Assembly (NCBI GenBank): GCA_019914995.1
Contig: CM034132.1
Location: 6,099,501 to 6,163,500, forward strand
From: Acanthochlamys bracteata
Lineage: Eukaryota > Streptophyta > Magnoliopsida > Pandanales > Velloziaceae
Direction of reading: 5' to 3'
Length of the DNA: 64,000 bases
Positions 1 to 11,289 of this stretch are shown here, in pieces. Each line of letters opens with the position of its first letter. Within the stretch, counting starts at the first letter, position 1. The notes beneath the pieces are model-generated. The model was not told where the DNA came from. It was given only the letters and a program-made list of their open reading frames with translations, and did no database searches. The position numbers and the translations under genes were made by a program.

Positions 1-242
1 ATGTTCTATCAAAATCGAGGCCTTTAACTTATGCATACACCTTCGCAAAGAATCTAGGTTTAAGACTCTACAGATCCATCTGTCTTTGTGTTTACCTTGA
101 AAGTCAATGTAGAACCAACAATATTTTAATCTAATGCGTGTTCCATTATTTTGCAATGCTGTAAACCTTCTTGCATTGCTTTATGTCATAAGGGATCCCT
201 CAATGCCAGATTCATTGAACGACGTTCTCAAATGGATGAAGA
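1..242. other. Unassigned flank of the first LTR
   Basis: About 240 bases lying beyond the outer edge of the minus-strand LTR that starts near 243. No open frame of useful length, no recognisable motif and no clear 5-bp target duplication were seen. It may be host flank or more of an older element. Confidence 0.3.
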
Positions 243-1667
243 TGTAGATTCTCCTGCAAGATCAACTCAAGAGAGGAGGGGTGAATTGGGTTGATAAATA
301 AAAAAATTTTTAAAAATAATATTATTACAGACAGCAAGTTTTCAACCGGTTGTGAGTAGACTTATATTTTACAGGCAGTGAGCTTTACTATATAGTTATT
401 ATAGCTAACTAGGTTAAAAGAAATATGCTTAGAGAATTTACGTGGTTCGGTAACTCTTTTGCTTGTATCCATAGATGCTCTATCACAAAAGTCAAAGCTT
501 CATTAGACTTATAACAAGTTACACAAATCAAAAGCAAAGTATTTCACCAAATACACTTATACTTGAGGGTTTCTTCACCAAAATGATCCTTCATAGGCTA
601 CTGAACACCCTAGTCCTTTTGGCTGACACCCTATCTTGTTACAAAGTCTAAGAACTTTCTCCAAGCTCCAACCGAACTCCTTTACCAAGTGTACCTAGCA
701 CTCTAACACACGTTTACAAGTGAATTTAAAAAGCAGATTTGAGTACAAGATCTATCTCAATATAAATAAGTAATTTTAAAGTTTTCAGTTGAGATGATCA
801 AACTTATTGCTAAAGATGATGTTCAAAAAGTTTTCGATGTAGTGCACTTTTGAATTTGAAATTTTTGCTCAATGTCTTGCTCCCTATTCTGCAACCTCTT
901 TGCTTCTTATATTGCCTTCTTTTTGCAGGTGGCTTTCTTTCCGTTGGAGAAAAATTTTCAATGGTGTCTCTAGGCAGTGGCGAATTTTTAGGGTAGAGAT
1001 AAGATTTTTCTAATGGTGAATCAGCTGCTTCAGAATTTGTTTTGGCTACTCTAGTGTAATTCTTTCATCTGCATTAAACGCACTGATGAAGGCAATTTGA
1101 AACTCCCGCCTATGATTTTAGATTGTTTCAATTGAGTTATCTTTTTCAGGTTCTCTCTTACTAGGTTGGCTTCTCTTGATTTGCTAATTCTTACTGGTTG
1201 ACTGCTTTAAATGGGGTGGACTTCAACAACTTGAATATGCTTAGTTGCTTTTCTGTTGAGTTTAGGGGGTCTGCTTCTTGTTTTTCTTTTTGAAGGTTGA
1301 ACTTGACTCTTCTTGTGAATAAGGATGATATTTGACTCATTTTAGATCTTGTACATTGTGATTTGCTTCAATGATATATGTGTTTGTAAGATCTTCAAAT
1401 GAAAACTTAAGCAGGAGCTTTGTTAATGGACCCGATCCTCCGTTCTGTTCATTATGAGAGAAAAATCTCATATAGTCAGTAGTTGAGCAGCTGGTTGCTT
1501 AGTGACTGTGGTTTTGACACAGTTAGCTTGTTGTCTGCTGAATTTAGGATAGACCTGTTTCATTAATTCCTTCAGAATTTGATTTCAACTTATCAGTCCA
1601 ACTTAAGTCATAACGATAATTTTTAATTTATTTTTATCATCAAAATCAACATTTGGGAGTTTCAATA
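243..1667 (-). repeat. 3' LTR of Copia (Sire-like) element I
   Basis: Long terminal repeat read on the minus strand. Its upstream edge follows a purine tract (complement of ctctccctttttgatga at about 1668-1685). The LTR then opens with a TTGAAA-type start and the phrase 'ttttgatgataa', which also opens the other LTRs of this family here. The downstream edge has the family ending 'ttgagttgatcttgcagg' (complement, about 250-275). The terminal TG..CA is imperfect and I could not define a target duplication. About 1.4 kb, usual for Sire-type LTRs. Confidence 0.7.
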
Positions 1668-2199
1668 ATCTCTCCCTTTTTGATGATGATAAAGTAATTA
1701 AGAATTATTGATTTATATATGCTAAGATAATTCTAATCAAATATACCATTGGTAGAACGATTCTTTTTCTTTCATTTTGATGATCTATGCAAAATAAATT
1801 GTACCTGTTTATCTGTGTATAGCTCCCCCTCAACTTATGTAATTTTTCTTGTTCTTGTTTATGCATGGCAGCTCCCCCTTAATGTGTGCATGTTTCTTGT
1901 ACATGTAATATAAGTAGTTGTGGCCTTTTCGGCCAACATATTGTATGCACACATGTAATAATTCTGGCTTCGTTTCCCCTTTTTGTCATCTCAAAAATAT
2001 AAAACAGTAGGACAACTGAAGTATAGTTAAAAAAATAATCTAATTAAAAACAGTAGTCTAGTTAAACTAAGTAGTATTGATAAAGCAGTAACAAGATAAT
2101 AGAGTTAGAACAACTGAAAGAAACAAGCAAAACATAAAATCTAGATAGAGAAACAGGCAAAACATCTAGTCATGATAATCAGCTAAAAGTTTTTGCGTC
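1668..2199 (-). other. 3' untranslated stretch with repeated purine tracts
   Basis: Non-coding, AT-rich sequence between the extra ORF and the 3' LTR of element I. On the minus strand it holds several polypurine runs (complements of ctccccctcaa near 1826, gctccccctt near 1871 and cccctttttgtcatctc near 1976). Such runs typically precede the LTR in Sire-type Copia elements. No coding frame seen. Confidence 0.45.
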
Positions 2200-3251
2200 A
2201 GATGGAGGTTCCATATCGAGGAGGCCTAGGGCGTTGATGTTTAGGTTTGGCAGAAGCTAACTGTGGAAGCACTATAACATCTTCGCTTTCAGGTGGGACG
2301 GAGATGGAAACAGATTTGTGGGCTTTTCGTTTAACTTTTCTAGGTCTAGGAAGTAGATTGGAACTATATATATGTAATGGTTGGGATGAGGTTGCTTGGG
2401 TAGGAGCAGGAGGAGTAATGAACTATCTCGTTTAACTGCCTCTGGAATTTGCTCCTAAACTATCTGTGAAATTGTCATTGGAACTGCCTTTAGGATTAAC
2501 AAGAATCTAGCATCTAATCTGAAGCTCTTGCTCAGCTCACAGGATCCCATCGGCACTGTCTCAAGTTGCCAGATTCGACAGATGATGTGCGGGTGTGCAA
2601 AGTGTTTGCTGCCAGACTTGGAAATTTGATCATATATTGTAACATAACCTCACATTGATTGATATGCAGTTTCTTAAACAATCTCCACACTAGATATGCG
2701 TTACAGAAAGAGATTACGCGACTACCTGATCAAGGCACCAACACCTTTGAGATGATGTGGTAGAGCGACTTTGGTAGTAGTGAAAGGTGAGCCACAAAAT
2801 CATATTGTTGTTGTGTCACTATCTCACTGTCCAATGCTAACCGTAGGTATATCAACTTGGAGTCATTCATCGACGGCATTTCACCTCTCTATAAAATTTC
2901 TAGCATTATAGACATCATCCTTGGCTGAAGATTGATCTATATTCTATTTACTATAGTCTGTATAGAGGAATCTCTAGTCTCCTTCAAGTTTGCATATAAT
3001 ACTCGAATTCAGTCTTCATAATATTTCCTTGACAGATTATTGAAATTGATCCAGCCCTGAGCTTCAAATAGTTCTTCTACCTCCAAGCCAAACTAATTGA
3101 AATCATCGAAGTTTATGCTTGCTAGTGGCAGAATCGGAGTTGTAAGTCGCCGTTAGTACTGTTTGAATTCTTTCTTTCTAAAGAACTTTTTCAAATCATT
3201 ATCTGCCGTCTTGAGATTTTTCGATTGGGATTTCGAACCTTTCCTTGCCAT
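2200..3251 (-). pseudogene. Env-like extra ORF with plant transposon protein domain
   Basis: Decayed frame on the minus strand with a plausible start at 3251, followed by a short basic stretch (MARKGSKSQSKNLK). Blocks that fit the 'putative plant transposon protein' domain found in extra ORFs of plant retrotransposons are readable: FGLEVEELFEAQGW, then YANLKETRDSSIQTIVN, then a region with FAHPHIICRIWQLE. Several in-frame stops break it. Its place between pol and the 3' LTR is where Sire elements carry an env-like ORF. The function of this protein is unknown. The domain assignment is from memory of the family pattern. Confidence 0.55.
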
Positions 3252-3591
3252 TGTTGAGAGAGAAGAGAATTGAGGCTATTTCGAGATTGGAGATGGTGAG
3301 ATTGAAGATCTAGGGTTTGGAAGTGTTGGGTCTTGAAATTTCGGGTCGGAGAAAAATAAAAGAAGAAAGCCTAACTGAGCAGCTTGGGATGAGATAGCTG
3401 ATGACACTACTAGTCTTATACTGAGTCAGCTACTGATGTTATCAAGTTTATGATGAGTCAATTGCCTATGATGTGTTAACTTATGAAATAAAAAAAAAAT
3501 TGAGTCGTTCAAAAAAGTGCAGCCAGCTGTTAGATGGTTGTCTAGGTGTTGAGTGTTGGATAGAATAAATTACATGAGGCACAATCCTAAT

Positions 3592-5205
3592 TCATGACAA
3601 ATTTCGAAAAGAATACCCTAGAGGTTTAGTGAAGACATCAACAAGTTGATTTTCAGAGTCAACAAAATTTAAAACTATGTGATTGCATTCAACATGTTCT
3701 CTAATAAAATGATATCGTAAATGAATGTGCTTTGTGCGTGAATGTGGAATAAGGTTTTAGTTAGCTTAATAGCACTAGTATTATTACAGAATATAGGCAC
3801 ATTTGTTAAATCAAAGCCAAAATCTAAAAGTTATTATTTGATCCAGAGTACATGAGCATAGTAGCTTCCAGCGGTAACATACTCTACTTCGGCAGTAGAC
3901 ATAGCTACTGATTATTGCTTCCTAGAGGACCAACTTATCAAACAGTTTCCTAGAAACTGATAGGAGACACTTGTACTCTTTCAAGTTTACATCCACCAAA
4001 ATCAGCATCAGTATAGACATATAAATTAAATTCACAACCATTGGGATAAAACAGTCCTAATTCTTTAGTTCCAACTAGGTACCAAATGATTTTTTTCACA
4101 GTTATCATATGGAATTCTTTAGGGTCACTTTGAAATATTACACATAAGCATACAGTGAACTGAATGTCTGGCCTACTAACAGTTAAATATAAAATAGATC
4201 CAATCATAACTCTATATAATTTTTGATCAACTGATTTACCTATTTCATCTTTGTTCAGCTTGCATAATATGGACATTGGAGTGCTTATTTTCTTACTTTC
4301 TTTCATGCTGAACTTTTTGATCAAGTCCTTGATGTACTTATTTTGACTATTGAAGATGTGATTTTTCATTTGATTAATTTGTAAACCAAAAAAGTAGTTT
4401 AATTCCATCATAAGGCTCATCTCAAATTCTTCCTATATTATATTAGTTCAGAAAAATTTCTGTACAATTTTTTATTAGTTGCACCAAAGATTATGTCATC
4501 AATATAGATTTGAACAATTAGTATGTCATTTTCTTAATGGAGAGTAAATAAGGTTAGATCAATCTTATCTCGGCAGAATCCTTTTTCAATCAAGAAAGTA
4601 TTTAAGCGCTCATACCAAGTCTAGGAGCTTGTTTCAGACCATAGAGTGCTTTGTTCAGTTTGTAAATATGATGTGGAAAATTACAATTTTCAAAACTAGG
4701 AGGTTGTTCAACTATACTTTTACTTTTAAAAATCTATTTAGAAAAGCACTTTTAACATCCATTTGGAAGAGTTTAAAATTTTTATGACATGCAAATGGAA
4801 AGAGTGCAACTGAAGCATATGTTTCATCGAAATCAATCCCTTTTTCTTGATTGTATCCTTTAGCCACCACAAACATAGCTTTATTTTTAATGATGTTTTC
4901 TTTTTCATCAATTTTGTTTCTAATAACCCATTTAGTTCTTATAATGAATTTATTTGTGGTTTCCTAACTAAATCCCATATATAGTTTCTTTCAAATTAAT
5001 TCAATTTTTCTTGCATAGCAATAATCCAAGAGTTATCTTTTAATGCATCATATATGCATTTAGACTACAAACTTGATACGAAGGTAGAATATTCTATAAA
5101 ATTATTTATGAAGTGATATCTAGTTCATATATCTTCATTTACCTCACCTAATATGTTTTCCTATGTATGACTGGATGTGTGGTTGAAGGGTTAGAGAATT
5201 GGTTC
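3592..5205 (-). pseudogene. Copia RT and RNase H, minus strand (element I)
   Basis: Broken pol of a Copia element read from about 5205 down to a stop at 3592. The order is the Copia one: the lead-in WIIAMQEKLN near 5000-5040, then KGYNQEKGIDFDETYA and FKLFQMDVKSAF of the reverse transcriptase near 4750-4870, then the longest open part (3950-4420) with ELNYFFGLQI, STPMS, YRVMIGSILYL and SRPDIQF. The RNase H end reads SENQLVDVFTKPLG just before the stop. Frameshifts and stops occur throughout. Gag, protease, integrase and the 5' LTR are missing, since at 5205 the sequence changes to a second element in the opposite direction. Confidence 0.85.
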
Positions 5206-6780
5206 ATTAATTTCTATGTGATTATGCATGTTTCATCATTAATCGTACTTCTATAAGACCTTGCATAAAAAGTCTCCTTATGAATTGCTTAAGAATAAGG
5301 AAGCAAATAATCACTTTAAATCTTTCGTTGTAATGTTTTATCTTGATCAAACGTAAGGATGAGAACATTGGCAAGTTTTATTACAAAAACAACTAAGGTA
5401 TATTTCTTTACTACTCAAACTATTCCAGAGCATTTAGAGTTTTCAACAACAAAACTTTATGTGAATGAATCCATTCATGCTATTTTTTGAGACTAACTCT
5501 ATGTCGACAAAGATTAAGAATGTTGATACAGATAGTGATGATAAAACTTATAAGAATGCAGAAAAATGATAGTTCTAGAAAAGAAGCAGTTAGGAAACAA
5601 TCACTGAACAGTAGAAGACAATGAAGAGTAGCCAACTGAACTAGAACAATAAGGAGCAAATTTCAGTCACCCACAACAGTTCAAATATCGATATAGTCAC
5701 CTATAAGACAACATTATAGGTAATCTAAACTAAGTGGGTAAGAAGATCATAGTTGAGAAATAACTTCTATGAACATTCCGCCTTTCTATCTCAAATTGAA
5801 TCTTCGGATATTATTAATGATATAATGGACAATTCCTGGATTATGTAACACAAAACAAGCTTAACCAATTTGAAAGGAACTGTGTTTGGAATTCTATTCG
5901 TGACCTTGTGATAAATCTATTATACGTCTCAAGTGTGTTTTTTCCTAACAAAATGGACAAAAGCAGTAATATTGCTTGAAATAAAGCAAGATTAGCTAAG
6001 GGTTATTTGCAGGAAAAAGATATTGATATTGATGAAACTTATACTCTTGTTACCCGTTTAGAAGTTATTCACTTGTCACATGCATTTGTTTGTCAAATGA
6101 ATTTCAAGTTGTTTCAGATGGATGTGAAATGTATGTTTCTCAAAGGTTTTATCAAACAAGTTTCTATTGAGCAATCACTAGGTTTGAAAATCCCAAACAC
6201 TTTGACCATGTGTACAAGTTATCAAAAGCACTCTAGGGACTCAAACAAGTACCACGTCCATGGTATGAAAGATCGTAAGTGTACTTTTTATTGAGAAAGT
6301 TTTCTCTCATAATAAAATTGACTCAACGCAGCCGTTTGCTAAAAGCTTCAGCGACTTGGCTAGAGCGACCACCTGACCAGTTAATTGCCGGTCATGGAAT
6401 GCTTTAGCGACTACTTTCAATTAGTAGTGACCGTCTTTGCCAGACGCTATTTGTGTTCTGTCTTGTAGTGTGATAAGGATGATATCTTAGTAGTTCAAGT
6501 ATAGATAGATAATATTATTTCGGTGCTACTAATGAAACTTTCTGTAAGGGGTTTACTAAGCTTATTTATGTAGGGTCCATTAGAGGGAATGACATTTCTA
6601 TTTTTACTCTTATGTGATATGGACACTGATTAAGCGCCTACCTTTGTACGTCTGCAGTATTATGTGCCGACATATAGTGACTGTGCTCAAACTAGGAATA
6701 CGTATTTTCCGTAAGCTCATGTCGTAAAAATCTGCTGCAAGAAAAGTGTGCCTTTGGACAAGTACTATAACAAAACAATT
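5205..6780 (+). pseudogene. Copia integrase end and RT, plus strand (element II)
   Basis: Decayed Copia pol on the plus strand. It opens within the integrase C-terminal region (SPYELLKNKEANNHFKSF near 5265-5325), passes a linker (FLSQIESSDI near 5790) and enters the reverse transcriptase. The readable piece 6007-6294 contains GYLQEKDIDIDETYT, FKLFQMDVKCMFLKGF and a decayed GLKQAP-like region. RT resumes after 6470 with DDILVVQ..NIIFGAT, where the usual catalytic YVDD is degraded. A CACTA terminus (about 6330-6470) splits the RT. Everything upstream of the integrase end is absent. Confidence 0.8.
6330..6470 (-). mobile_element. CACTA transposon terminus inside Copia RT
   Basis: The right edge, read on the minus strand, is CACTACAAGACAGAACACAA, the classical CACTA/En-Spm terminal motif. 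Inward lie subterminal repeats of the type TAGCGACTACT and its inverse. The Copia RT reading stops before this block (KIDST near 6316) and resumes immediately after 6470. The left end has no matching terminus, so this is a short or internally deleted element. The left border is approximate. Confidence 0.65.
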
Positions 6781-6789
6781 TATTTATCT

Positions 6790-7342
6790 TGGATTTAGAG
6801 TTTATCAATGGATTCTAAGGAACTATTGAAGAGATAGATGAAAATTTTGATAAACTGGTGCAAAAGGGAGCAGCAGCAGCCCAGCAGCAATCAAAGAACC
6901 TTGAAGCTACTGCACAGCTGCATCACCACTAGACAGCAAGCTCATGCTAGTGAATGAGGAAGCTCATGCTAGTGAACTAATAGCTCCGTCAATTGGACAG
7001 TCAGTTATATCACCACATATTGGTATGTGTACCCTTTGATCACTTAAAGCACCTCAAGAATGAGATAACCAAACTGAGAATGAGACTTTGGACCCATGAG
7101 GACAGAACATGTTTAGTGGAATGGATATAAGCATAAAGGAGTTGGATCAAAGGAATGAAGAGAAGCTACAAGGGTCTGTTGAGAAGATTGGTAGATTGTT
7201 AGACGAAAAATTTGAAGCATTCAATGAACAACTCAAGGACCAAGATGACCTGCAGATCCTACAATCCTCGCCGATGATCGAACTTCAAAGCGTAGAAAAG
7301 CCTAAGCCTAAGTCTATACTACCCAGCAGCTTAGCCATCTAG
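6790..7342 (+). pseudogene. C-terminal tail of Copia extra ORF (element II)
   Basis: Frame downstream of pol. The open part, 7109-7342, encodes about 77 residues rich in Glu, Lys and Leu (LDQRNEEKLQGSVEKIG), which looks like a coiled coil, and ends KPKPKSILPSSLAI. A related but more broken copy lies at 10130-10700. By position it corresponds to the end of the env-like extra ORF of Sire-type elements. The exact function is unknown. Confidence 0.5.
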
Positions 7343-7979
7343 ACTGACTTGTGTTTGATTTTCTGGATGCTTGTGTTTTCTGGTTTGCTTTAGTTGTTAT
7401 TACATTTCTGTTTTATGTCTTGTGTTGCTGATTTATCTTGGTTAGCTTGAGTTTTGGAATGTTATAATATGTTGCTTATGAATGAATCAATGGATCTGAT
7501 TTAATCATTGCCTAATTGGAAAATCAATTGTTATTCATAGTCTAAGCATCCAAGTAGTATGGCTGTTGCTAGACGCTGAATATGTGAATGATATCTCTCC
7601 TGGGTCATATGTAAATGTTACTACTAACAAGCGCTCGAGCCTTTTTTGACAAAAAGGAGGAGAAATTATTGTGAGAATTATTTTGTAGGAAGTTATGCAC
7701 ATATGAAGGGGGAGAAAGAATTTTGTGCTTCAATGGTGATTATTGCCACCGCCACTGGACGCATGGAGAAAGTGGAGCAACAGATCTACTGAGCTACTAG
7801 AGCTACTTAACTACTTAAGCTGAAATACTGACAAGCAAACGAGCTATTAAGCTACTGCACTTGATGCACTACTGAGCTACCGAGCGACTAGACTACTGCA
7901 GATTGCATTTCTTTGAATGTGTGCTCATAAGTTGACAAATAATTCTCTAATTATTTATCACCATAAAAAACAGGAAGAT
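7343..7979 (+). other. Copia 3' untranslated region with purine tracts
   Basis: Non-coding sequence between the extra ORF and the LTR. It holds purine tracts (aaaaaggaggagaaatta near 7650 and aaaacaggaagatt just before the LTR at 7980). A block rich in short 'gctact' phrases (7770-7900) recurs in the sister copy around 11200-11290. Confidence 0.5.
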
Positions 7980-8983
7980 TGTTGAAAATCTCAAATATTT
8001 TGATGAACACATATATTTTGACAATCAAATTTGAGCTTTGGACAAGTTACGTGGAACTGGCGAGAACTTGAAGCTTCTTGGGAAGCCAACTTTCCACACG
8101 CGTATCTTTCAATTCACTTCACCAAATGTAGATTTCTTTATTGCAGTTGAATGGGCAGTATGACAGTAAGTAAAACAAGACAAGTAGGATGGAATTCCAT
8201 AAGCATCAAAGGAAGAAAAATTCTGTGAAGTTGGGTGTTCGCAAATAAAACATTACTGGATTAATTGGATAGTGCCTCTGGATAGCATATGATAAATACG
8301 ATATCTTTCTGCTCAAGCGAGCTTTTGGAAATTTGATTTTCTATGGATAGTAGAGATCTTGAAATTGTTACAGTCAAAATTGTATAGCATTTCATGAAAA
8401 ACAACTACAAAAATCGGAGAAGTTCGCTGTTTGCTCTTGTTGTTTCTTGATGCACCTGAGTGAAGCAATTCGGTCAGCAACAGTATAGCATTTCATGAAA
8501 AACAAGTTCTACAAAAATCGGAGAAGTTCGCTGTTTTGCTCTTGTTGTTTCTTGATGCACCTGAGTGAAGCAATTCGATCAGCAACTTGCAAATTAGACA
8601 TCTCTCAACTAAAAGTCATATTTTGGAGACCGATTTTGCTACTGAAAGCTAATATGATAGGCTATCAAAAATCCAAACCACGCATAAATTGTTGCGGTGT
8701 CAACTGACATGGACGTCGGTACTGTGCTGCCGAACCATGTAAAATTCTTCTTATGCTGTCCGGTTTGCATATTCTAGCAGTTGTGTTTGCTTCATCTAAT
8801 ATTAATGTGCTAACAACTTCAGTGCATTTTACTATTTACGATCAATTACTCATCACAACCTTTCAGTCAATTAACTTCTTACTATTCACCTACTGAATTA
8901 AGAACAGAGAAGCTTTTATTTTTATTTTGCCATAACTTAACTCACCCACCTATTGAGTTGATACTTTGCAGGTTCTTCTATCA
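7980..8983 (+). repeat. 3' LTR of Copia element II, internally deleted
   Basis: Starts TGTTGAAAATCTCAAATATTTTGATGA directly after a purine tract and ends with the family ending 'gagttgatactttgcagg' plus ttctatca. Aligned by eye with the sister LTR at 13680-15748, it lacks about 1.1 kb from the middle (the part equivalent to roughly 14290-15460). It also carries a 101-bp tandem duplication at 8382-8583. Confidence 0.75.
8382..8584 (+). repeat. 101-bp tandem duplication inside the LTR
   Basis: Two head-to-tail units, 8382-8482 and 8483-8584. Each begins gtatagcatttcatgaaaaa and ends gaagcaattcggtcagcaac or its one-base variant. They differ by only a few single-base changes and small indels, so the duplication is much younger than the LTR. 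Confidence 0.85.
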
Positions 8984-8989
8984 GTCGAC

Positions 8990-10100
8990 TTGGTAAATAA
9001 TTCAGTCACTATGTGCCGATGCTTCTGTTAACACTGTTTTGCCTAAGGGTAGGCCTACATATATCTTTTTGGATACCACATCTACTAAGATTCTGCAAAA
9101 ACTCTGTTTCCTTAAATTCTGCACTATCGTTACTTTAAATACTTTTAATGTGAATTTGAAATAATCATCAATAAACACTACATAGTATTGAACTTAGGGG
9201 TAGCAATATATGACCCAACCCGAAATCGACCCGTTGAATCAGGGTTAGGGTTAGAAAATTTGACCCGTATAAATATATGGGTTGGATTAGGGTTGAAACG
9301 AATTTGATCCGGTTATTAAATGGGTCGACCTGGGTTAATCCGAAATTGACCCACCAACCCGAAATGTCACCTTTTGAAAGAACAATTGTTGATTTTTTCT
9401 TACCGTATAATAAAATATTGACAATAAAAATAATCGATAATAGTTATTTACAAACTATTAAATTATATTGTATTTATAATTAATTTTTTATTTTTATACT
9501 TTAGTAAAATAGTGTAAGATGAAAATTATAATATTATCGAAAGTATTACTCTGTAGGTATTTTTAATTATGATTTTAGATTTCGTATAAAGATTTCTATA
9601 AAAATTTTGTTAGATAAATATGTTTATCAAAATTTTTATCGAAATTATTAATATGTATTTATAATCATAAATTTCAGCTGTTATCATATATTTTCAAAAA
9701 ATAAAAGTTTGGATATTTTAAGGACCGATAAAGATATTAAGGAATGCATATTTTGTCGGACATAATTATATCTCGTCAGTAAAAAATATCGTGCACCTTC
9801 ATTCGAACTGATCTTATAATTTCGTTGAAGCTTAAAAATATAAAATTAATAATTAATAATTTTAATTATTAAATTGGTCGATCTGAATTTGACTCCGTTA
9901 TTAAATGGGTCGATCCGAAACCGACCCACCAACCCATATTGCCACCCCTAATTGAACTTTTGTGTAGTGAGAACTGGACAAGGCCCATATAAGTCAAATG
10001 AATATGATCATAATGGAATAGAAGTTTTACGAGTACTTATGGTAAAAGGTTGGTGACAACTTTTATCCAACTAACAAGTAATAAATATCAAAAATTGCTT
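8990..10100 (-). pseudogene. Copia integrase relic, split by a hAT-type element
   Basis: Read on the minus strand on both sides of the insertion at 9195-9950, weak integrase-like blocks are seen: YMGLVQFS and a decayed VYWW.LFQ region above the insertion, and DSAEFKETEFLQNLSRCGIQ with RPTLRQNSVNR below it. The last block resembles the Copia integrase pattern around QNGVxER. Stops and frameshifts are many. Family assignment rests on these short motifs only. Confidence 0.45.
9195..9950. mobile_element. 756-bp non-autonomous hAT-type element
   Basis: Begins TAGGGGTAGCAATAT and ends ATTGCCACCCCTA, an inverted repeat with one mismatch. It is flanked by the perfect 8-bp direct repeat ATTGAACT at 9187-9194 and 9951-9958. 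An 8-bp duplication and this type of end fit the hAT superfamily. Inside each end are repeats of 'gacccaaccc' and 'attaaatgggtcga' phrases. The centre is AT-rich and encodes no transposase, so it must have been moved in trans. Confidence 0.92.
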
Positions 10101-10109
10101 GAACTGGTT

Positions 10110-10700
10110 AGACACGAGTGAGTTGGGCTCAAAGCTAGAATAAGCAATATTTGTATGTGCACCTTATCACTGAAATTAACAGTAAGAAAGGTGTTGCTTT
10201 AGACAAGTATGATGACACTATACAATGCAGTTTGTGAATATTGGACTTGATATTCCATCAAAAAATTGTATGGAGCCGATGAGAAAGTTGATGAGTCTTT
10301 TGATGAACCACTATAAGAAGAAGCACCACCCACCGAACAGCAACCAGAGAATCCTAAATCCTCCGGACAGCATGAGACCACTACTAGATAACAGGCTCAA
10401 CTTAGTGAACCAGCAGCTACATCTCCACATATAGTTTAGGTGCTATGTGATCACTTGAATGAAACTTACTAAAGAGAGAACAAAATTGAGAGTGAGACTT
10501 TGGATCTTGAGCATAGGACATGTTCAGTGGAATGCATATGCATACAAGGATTAAGGAGCTGGACGAAAGGATCGATGAAAAGTTGCAAGGGTTTATTGAG
10601 AAGATTAATAGGAAACTTGAAGAAAAAATTGATGCATTCAAGTAATGGCTCAAAGGATCAAGATGACCTATAGATCATACGTTTTTCCTCTACCCGTTTG
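10110..10700 (+). pseudogene. Copia extra-ORF tail, third copy
   Basis: Broken homologue of 6740-7340: the phrase around 10190 (agaaaggtgttgctttagacaagta) matches that near 6745, and the coiled-coil-like segment (GMHMHTRIKELDERIDEKLQG) is readable around 10530-10590 with a frameshift. It marks the 5' limit of a third, 5'-truncated Copia copy whose 3' LTR lies at 13680. Confidence 0.5.
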
Positions 10701-11289
10701 ACCCAAACCTTAAGCGCAAAAAAGCCTATACGCAGCACCCATAGCCTATCCCTCTGGACTGACTGAAATGTTTCTATTTCTATATTTTGCTTGCTGGTTG
10801 CCTATGTCTGTTTGTGTTTCTACTTCTGTAGTTGTTGTTGTTGCACGGTTTTATGTCTTGTGTTGCTGCCTTCTTTATGTTAGATTGTAGTAAATTATTT
10901 TCTGTTTTGAATTATTGCAGTATATTGCTTATGAATTAAGAAATGATTGTGTTTCAATGTTTGCCCGATTGAAAGAATTAATTGTTGTTCATAATCTTAA
11001 CATCCAAGTGGTATGGATGTTGCTAGACGCTTAAAATAAATAGTATGATATCTCTCCTTGTGCATATATGAACTTCAGAGCCTTTTGATATGACAGAAAA
11101 AAAGGAGAGAAATGTTGTGAGAATTATTTTGCAGAAATTCATGTACGCACAGTGGGAGCATTGTTCTTGTGCTTGACTCATCATGTTTGCTATTGCTACT
11201 GGACGCTTGGGTAAGGAAGAGCTAATGAGATACAAAGCTACTATAGTAAGCTATTACTACTGATGCACTACCAACCTACCAAGTTACTG

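Noticed and set aside
2247..2435. 62-codon plus-strand frame
   Set aside because: Antisense to the decayed extra ORF of Copia element I.
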